Source: Nakamurella multipartita DSM 44233 | GTDB lineage: Bacteria > Actinomycetota > Actinomycetes > Mycobacteriales > Nakamurellaceae | Direction of reading: 5' to 3' | Length of the DNA: 64,000 nucleotides | Assembly: GCF_000024365.1 (NCBI RefSeq) | Contig: NC_013235.1 | Span: 2,666,001-2,730,000 of the forward strand | Shown here: positions 60,594 through 64,000 of the stretch, piece by piece | Layout: every line of letters starts with the position of its first letter | How positions within the stretch are numbered: the stretch's first letter is position 1 | Made by a program: the position numbers and the translations under genes | The notes under the pieces: model-generated | The model's database searches: none | Seen by the model: the letters and a program-made list of their open reading frames with translations, nothing else | Told to the model about the DNA's origin: nothing

Positions 60594-61529
60594 TCAGGCC
60601 GGCGGCAGCCGGGTTCCGACGCGGAGCCGGCGCCGGTACTCGCGGGGCGTCAGGCCGGTCTCGGTCCGGAACTGACGGTTGAAGTTCGACAGGTTCTGAT
60701 ATCCGGCCTCGAAGCAGATGTCGGCGATCGGTCGGTCGGTCTGGAACAGCAGGGTGCAGGCCCGGATCACCCGCAGGCGGCGAACGGTGTCGGCGAAGCC
60801 GCGGCCGGCGGCGCGGGTGAAGAAGCGGGACAGGGCCGACGGAGTCATCCCGACGGTGCGGGCGGCCTCCTCGAGCCGGACCTCGCCCGCCAGGTTGTCG
60901 GTGATGTAGCGCAGCACGGCGTCGACCTTGCGCTGCCCGGGGGCATCGAGCGGGACGGCCGCGGTGGCTTGGGACAGTGGCCGCTGCTCGGCCCCAGGGG
61001 CCCGGGCGAGCAGGCTCAGCAGCCCGAAGATCCGTTGCAGCCGTTGCAGGCCACTGCTCTGGCCGACGCCTTCGAGTTCGACGGCCGCCTGCCGGGCAGT
61101 TGCCCCGGAGTATTCGATTCCGCGGTTGGCCGACTGGAACAGGTTGACTGCTTCCGCCGCCTCGGGCAGCACCAGGGCCAGCCGGCCAACCAGCTCGGGA
61201 TGGATCTGCAGGACCACGTCGCGACCCGCGACCATTTCGTCGGGCTCGAGATCGGACAACCAATTGTGCGGCAATTGTGACCCGACCAGCACGAAATGCC
61301 CGGGACCGAACGGTCCGATGTAATCGCCCACGAAGGCGAGTCCGGTACTCCGACGGATCAGGTGCACTTCCACCTCGGGATGGGTGTGCCACCGCGCCAA
61401 CGGGTGCGGGAAATCGTGCTGGTGCCATCGGACGCTGCTCTCCAGATCGGGCACCACGATTTCGCTGGCCGGGGAACGACCGGTCAACGGCGTGGCCGGA
61501 TCGGGACCCGGTCGTCCCCGTGACGGCAC
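60594..61529 (-). CDS. AraC family transcriptional regulator
   Basis: A 311-residue regulator. An N-terminal cupin-like sensing domain (SVRWHQHDFPHPLARWHTHPEVEVHLIR, FVGDYIGPFGPGHFVLVG) precedes a C-terminal AraC DNA-binding domain with both helix-turn-helix motifs: LEEAARTVGMTPSALSRFFTRAAG and IADICFEAGYQNLSNFNRQFRTETGLTPREYRR. GAGGAGG precedes the GTG at 61529. It is divergent from the polyol transporter gene and probably activates it in response to the sugar alcohol. Confidence 0.9.
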   Translation of the reverse strand: MPSRGRPGPDPATPLTGRSPASEIVVPDLESSVRWHQHDFPHPLARWHTHPEVEVHLIRRSTGLAFVGDYIGPFGPGHFVLVGSQLPHNWLSDLEPDEMVAGRDVVLQIHPELVGRLALVLPEAAEAVNLFQSANRGIEYSGATARQAAVELEGVGQSSGLQRLQRIFGLLSLLARAPGAEQRPLSQATAAVPLDAPGQRKVDAVLRYITDNLAGEVRLEEAARTVGMTPSALSRFFTRAAGRGFADTVRRLRVIRACTLLFQTDRPIADICFEAGYQNLSNFNRQFRTETGLTPREYRRRLRVGTRLPPA

Positions 61530-61754
61530 CCGTACCTCCTCGCACGTCGGCCCGGCAATAGGCCGATCACTGGGCAGCTGATCGACCAGATGGTCTCCGA
61601 CAGACTCTCTGCCGACAATTTAGTACCAGTTCTGCGGTTCTGACGCTATAGATCCAGGGGCGCACCAGCGCGACGATGGTCCTACTTCCGGCCCGGGTGA
61701 ATGTCCGAAGTTTCGATCCCGGCCCGCCCCTTCGCGCACAATGAGGTGATTCCT
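61530..61754. promoter_or_regulatory. Divergent promoter region, AraC regulator / polyol transporter
   Basis: A 225-base gap that is AT-richer than average between about 61595 and 61660 and contains CGATCACTGGGCAGCTGATCG (61563-61583), an inverted CGATCA/TGATCG pair that could be a regulator site. The transporter's Shine-Dalgarno GAGGTGA lies at 61742-61748. Confidence 0.45.
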
Positions 61755-63068
61755 GTGTCTTCCCGACTGCCCCGCTCCTTGATCTTCGGCTATGCCGCGA
61801 TCGCGCTGTTCATGACCGGCGACGGATTCGAGCTGACATTCCTGGCCCGGTATCTGGTCGACCTGGGCTACACCCCGGTCGACGCCGCGCTGGCGTTCAG
61901 CGTGTACGGATTCGTGGCCGCGATCGCGGCCTGGTGTTCGGGCGTGATCGCCGAGATGTTCGGCGCCCGGCGAGTGATGGTGGTCGCCGGAATCGCCTGG
62001 CTGGTGTTGCAGGTCGTGCTGCTCAGCGTCGGTCTGAATTCGGGCAGCCTGCCGCTGATCCTGCTGATCTACGGCGCGCGGGCCGCGGCCTACCCGATGT
62101 TCATCTACTCCTTCGTGGTGCTGATCGCCCAGACCGTCGACCGGTCCCGGTTGGCCACCGCGATGGGCTGGTACTGGGCCGCCTACTCCCTGGGGATCGG
62201 CGTGCTGGGCACGTACTTGCCGAGCTGGCTGCTGCCCGTGCTGGGGGAGCAGCTGACGCTGTGGCTCGCGCTGCCCTGGGTGGCCTCCGGTGTGCTGCTG
62301 GCCGCCTGGAGCGCCCGCCGCTACGGCGGCACCGCCCAGACCGCCCAGACCGCGCCGACCGGCACCGAACCCGCGTCCCGGCTGCGCGAGTTGGCCCGGG
62401 GCGCCACCATTCTCGTCGAGAACCGGCCGATCCTGATCCTGGCCGTCGTCCGCGTCATCTGCAACCTCACCCTCTTCGGCTTCCCGGTGATCATGCCGCT
62501 GTACCTGTCGACGACCACCTACGACGGGGTCGGCGTGCTGGCCGTGACGCAGTGGATGCAGTTGTGGGGCCTGATGTTCGCCGTCACCATCGTGACCAAC
62601 GTGCTGTGGGGCCGCATCGGTGACCGGTTCGGATGGATGCGCCAGATGCGCTGGTACGGCTGCGTGGGCTGCGCGGTCGCGACCCTGTCCTTCTACTACC
62701 TGCCGCAGTGGACCGGGCCGAACATGTGGGCGCTGTCGGCGGCCGCCGTCCTGCTCGCGGTGGCGGTGTCCGCGTTCGTGCCGATGGGGGCCGTCTTCCC
62801 GGCCCTGGCCCCCGGTCACACCGGAGCCGCGGTGTCCGCGCACAACCTGGCGGCCGGGGTGTCGACCTTCCTCGGCCCGGCCATCGCCATGGTGCTGCTG
62901 CCCATCGCCGGCATCGGCGGGGTCTGCTGGGCCTACGCAGTCCTGTACCTGATCGGTGCCGGCCTGACCGTCTTCGTCCGCCCCGATCAGCCCGGTATCA
63001 GGTCCCGGCGCCCGGTGCCGGCCACCGCCTCCGCCTCCGCCTCCGCCTCCGCCTCCGCCTCCGCATGA
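61755..63068 (+). CDS. RbtT/DalT/CsbX-like MFS transporter (polyol:H+ symporter)
   Basis: A 437-residue twelve-helix major facilitator of the ribitol/arabitol group. Helix 1 and 2 region: LIFGYAAIALFMTGDGFELTFLARYLVDLG, characteristic of the RbtT/DalT/CsbX subfamily; helix 4-5: RSRLATAMGWYWAAYSLGIGVLG. The central cytoplasmic loop repeats TAQTAQTA. The C-terminus ends in six Ala-Ser repeats. The GTG at 61755 has GAGGTGA seven bases upstream; an ATG at 61701 is the alternative. It precedes the zinc dehydrogenase gene by 56 bases. Confidence 0.88.
   Translation: MSSRLPRSLIFGYAAIALFMTGDGFELTFLARYLVDLGYTPVDAALAFSVYGFVAAIAAWCSGVIAEMFGARRVMVVAGIAWLVLQVVLLSVGLNSGSLPLILLIYGARAAAYPMFIYSFVVLIAQTVDRSRLATAMGWYWAAYSLGIGVLGTYLPSWLLPVLGEQLTLWLALPWVASGVLLAAWSARRYGGTAQTAQTAPTGTEPASRLRELARGATILVENRPILILAVVRVICNLTLFGFPVIMPLYLSTTTYDGVGVLAVTQWMQLWGLMFAVTIVTNVLWGRIGDRFGWMRQMRWYGCVGCAVATLSFYYLPQWTGPNMWALSAAAVLLAVAVSAFVPMGAVFPALAPGHTGAAVSAHNLAAGVSTFLGPAIAMVLLPIAGIGGVCWAYAVLYLIGAGLTVFVRPDQPGIRSRRPVPATASASASASASASA
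63027..63062 (+). repeat. 6-bp tandem repeat (Ala-Ser tail)
   Basis: Six perfect copies of GCCTCC encode an (AS)6 tail at the C-terminus of the MFS transporter. Copy changes are in frame and harmless to the membrane domain. Confidence 0.95.
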
Positions 63069-63124
63069 CCCCGCACCCGTCCACCGATTACCTCCCCCCG
63101 ATCCCGCCCTTGAAAGAAGCTTCG

Positions 63125-64000
63125 ATGACCGCGACGACCAGCACCCAGCCCGCCCCGATCCCCACGACCGGATCAATGCGTCGGGCGGTGGCCGAGCCGA
63201 ACGACGACGTACGGCTGGAAACGGCCGCGATTCCCACCCCGGCGCCGGGCGAGGTCCTCGTCCGCAGCACGCTGGTGGGGATCTGCGGATCCGACACCCA
63301 TGCCCTGGCCGGCCACCACCCCTTCCTGACCAGCCGCTACCTGCCCGGCCACGAGGCAACCGGCACCGTCGTCGCGCTCGGCGACGGCATCGAGTCGCTG
63401 TTCGTCGGGCAGCGGGTCCTGCTCAAGCCCAACGTCGCCTGCGGCGACTGCGCGAACTGCGCCGCCGGCCGGTCCAATGCCTGTGCCCAGCTGTCCTGGA
63501 TCGGCTGTGACCCCTCGCTGCATTGGGCCGGCGCGATGGCCGACTACTTCGTCGCGCCGGAGCGGAACCTGTTCCCGGTGCCGGACGGGGTCGACGACCG
63601 CACCGCGGTCCTCGTCGAATGCCTGGCCACACCCGTGCATGCGGTGCGCATCAGCGGCGACCTGACCGGCGCCCGGGTCGTGATCCTGGGCGCCGGCACC
63701 ATCGGCGTGCTGTGTGTCGTCGCCGCCCGGCACGCCGGTGCCGGCGCCATGGTGGTCACCGACCTGGACCCGGGCAAGTTGGACCGGGCCAGGCGCGTCG
63801 GCGCCCACGGCGCGGTGCCGGCCGACGACCCGGCGGTGAACGAACGGGTCCTGGCCCAGTTGGGTGGCCCGGCGGACGTGGTGCTGGACTGCGTGACCAA
63901 CGAACGATCGTTGAACCAGGCCGTGGCCCTGCTCCGGCGGGCCGGCACCCTGGCCGTGGTCGGGGTGCCGCCGCGGGACGCGACGCTGCCCATGCCGCTG
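63125..64000 (+). CDS. Zinc-dependent medium-chain alcohol/polyol dehydrogenase (3' end outside window)
   Basis: An MDR dehydrogenase, open to the window edge (292 residues seen). The catalytic zinc ligands are Cys in GICGSDTH and His-Glu in PGHEATG, the structural zinc motif is CGDCANCAAGRSNAC, and the Rossmann motif is VVILGAGTIGVLCVVAARHAG, followed by Asp in VTDLDPGKL, indicating NAD preference. It fits sorbitol/arabitol/L-threonine-type dehydrogenases and would oxidise the polyol imported by the upstream MFS protein. The start is the ATG at 63125 with GAAAGAAG just before it. Confidence 0.92.
   Translation, partial: MTATTSTQPAPIPTTGSMRRAVAEPNDDVRLETAAIPTPAPGEVLVRSTLVGICGSDTHALAGHHPFLTSRYLPGHEATGTVVALGDGIESLFVGQRVLLKPNVACGDCANCAAGRSNACAQLSWIGCDPSLHWAGAMADYFVAPERNLFPVPDGVDDRTAVLVECLATPVHAVRISGDLTGARVVILGAGTIGVLCVVAARHAGAGAMVVTDLDPGKLDRARRVGAHGAVPADDPAVNERVLAQLGGPADVVLDCVTNERSLNQAVALLRRAGTLAVVGVPPRDATLPMPL

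Noticed and set aside
1-64000. tRNA, rRNA or riboswitch
   Set aside because: No cloverleaf-like arms with a T-loop GGTTCGAATCC pattern, rRNA core sequence or known riboswitch motif was found on reading. A covariance-model search would be decisive.

Overview
The window is a very GC-rich, densely coded stretch of an actinobacterial chromosome. F420-dependent luciferase-like oxidoreductases, an Lsr2 nucleoid protein, IdeR/DtxR-type iron boxes, actinobacterial Nei/Fpg glycosylases and frequent 4-base ATGA/GTGA gene overlaps all fit a soil-type Actinomycetota. A Nakamurella-like relative is my guess from gene content only. No rRNA, tRNA or CRISPR array was seen.

Layout. 0-5 kb: the end of a fatty acid desaturase, an HNH nuclease, a Fpg-like glycosylase with a CHY zinc-finger protein, a GNAT enzyme, an F420 oxidoreductase and a DUF1707 protein. 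5.1-9.2 kb: a translationally coupled ferric-siderophore ABC operon behind an IdeR-like box. 9.5-11.8 kb: small genes, lsr2 with a strong terminator, and nei. 11.8-19.4 kb: a D-amino-acid type catabolic operon (RidA, PLP deaminase, D-aminoacylase, GntP permease, KDPG-type aldolase, sugar-acid kinase) divergent from a YheO/DauR-like regulator. 19.4-28.1 kb: RNase HI with a zinc-ribbon tail, SelO, AI-2E transporter, flavodoxin, F420 oxidoreductase, response regulator, SRPBCC protein and a secreted peptidase-like hydrolase. 28.2-32.3 kb: a regulator, a kinase and a degenerate kinase in one coupled operon. 32.3-35.5 kb: an IS3-family element nested in the tip of an IS1182-family element that landed on the stop codon of the degenerate kinase.

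35.5-51 kb looks like a stress or dormancy island: APH/P-loop ATPase fusion, CBS protein, PspC protein, GNAT/acyl-CoA synthetase fusion, SulP and PiT transporters, small stress proteins, GyrI-like protein, a sigma-region-2-like protein and a phosphoribosyltransferase/hydrolase fusion. Many intergenic gaps carry a palindrome close to GGGAC-N4-GTCCC that resembles the DosR/DevR box. 51-61 kb holds a peptidoglycan-binding protein, a 1038-residue protein with a C-terminal HExxH domain, a flavodoxin-like protein, a remnant of a DosS-like GAF domain, a DUF4157 protein and an AspT-type transporter. Both large proteins resemble cargo of contractile injection or polymorphic toxin systems, but no injection machinery is in view. 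60.6-64 kb starts a polyol-type uptake and oxidation cluster (AraC regulator, RbtT/DalT-like MFS transporter, zinc dehydrogenase cut by the window edge).

At least seven otherwise good genes are each broken by one small indel, and an eighth is suspected. This points to residual sequencing indels more than to mass pseudogenisation. Joined products are described in the entries.
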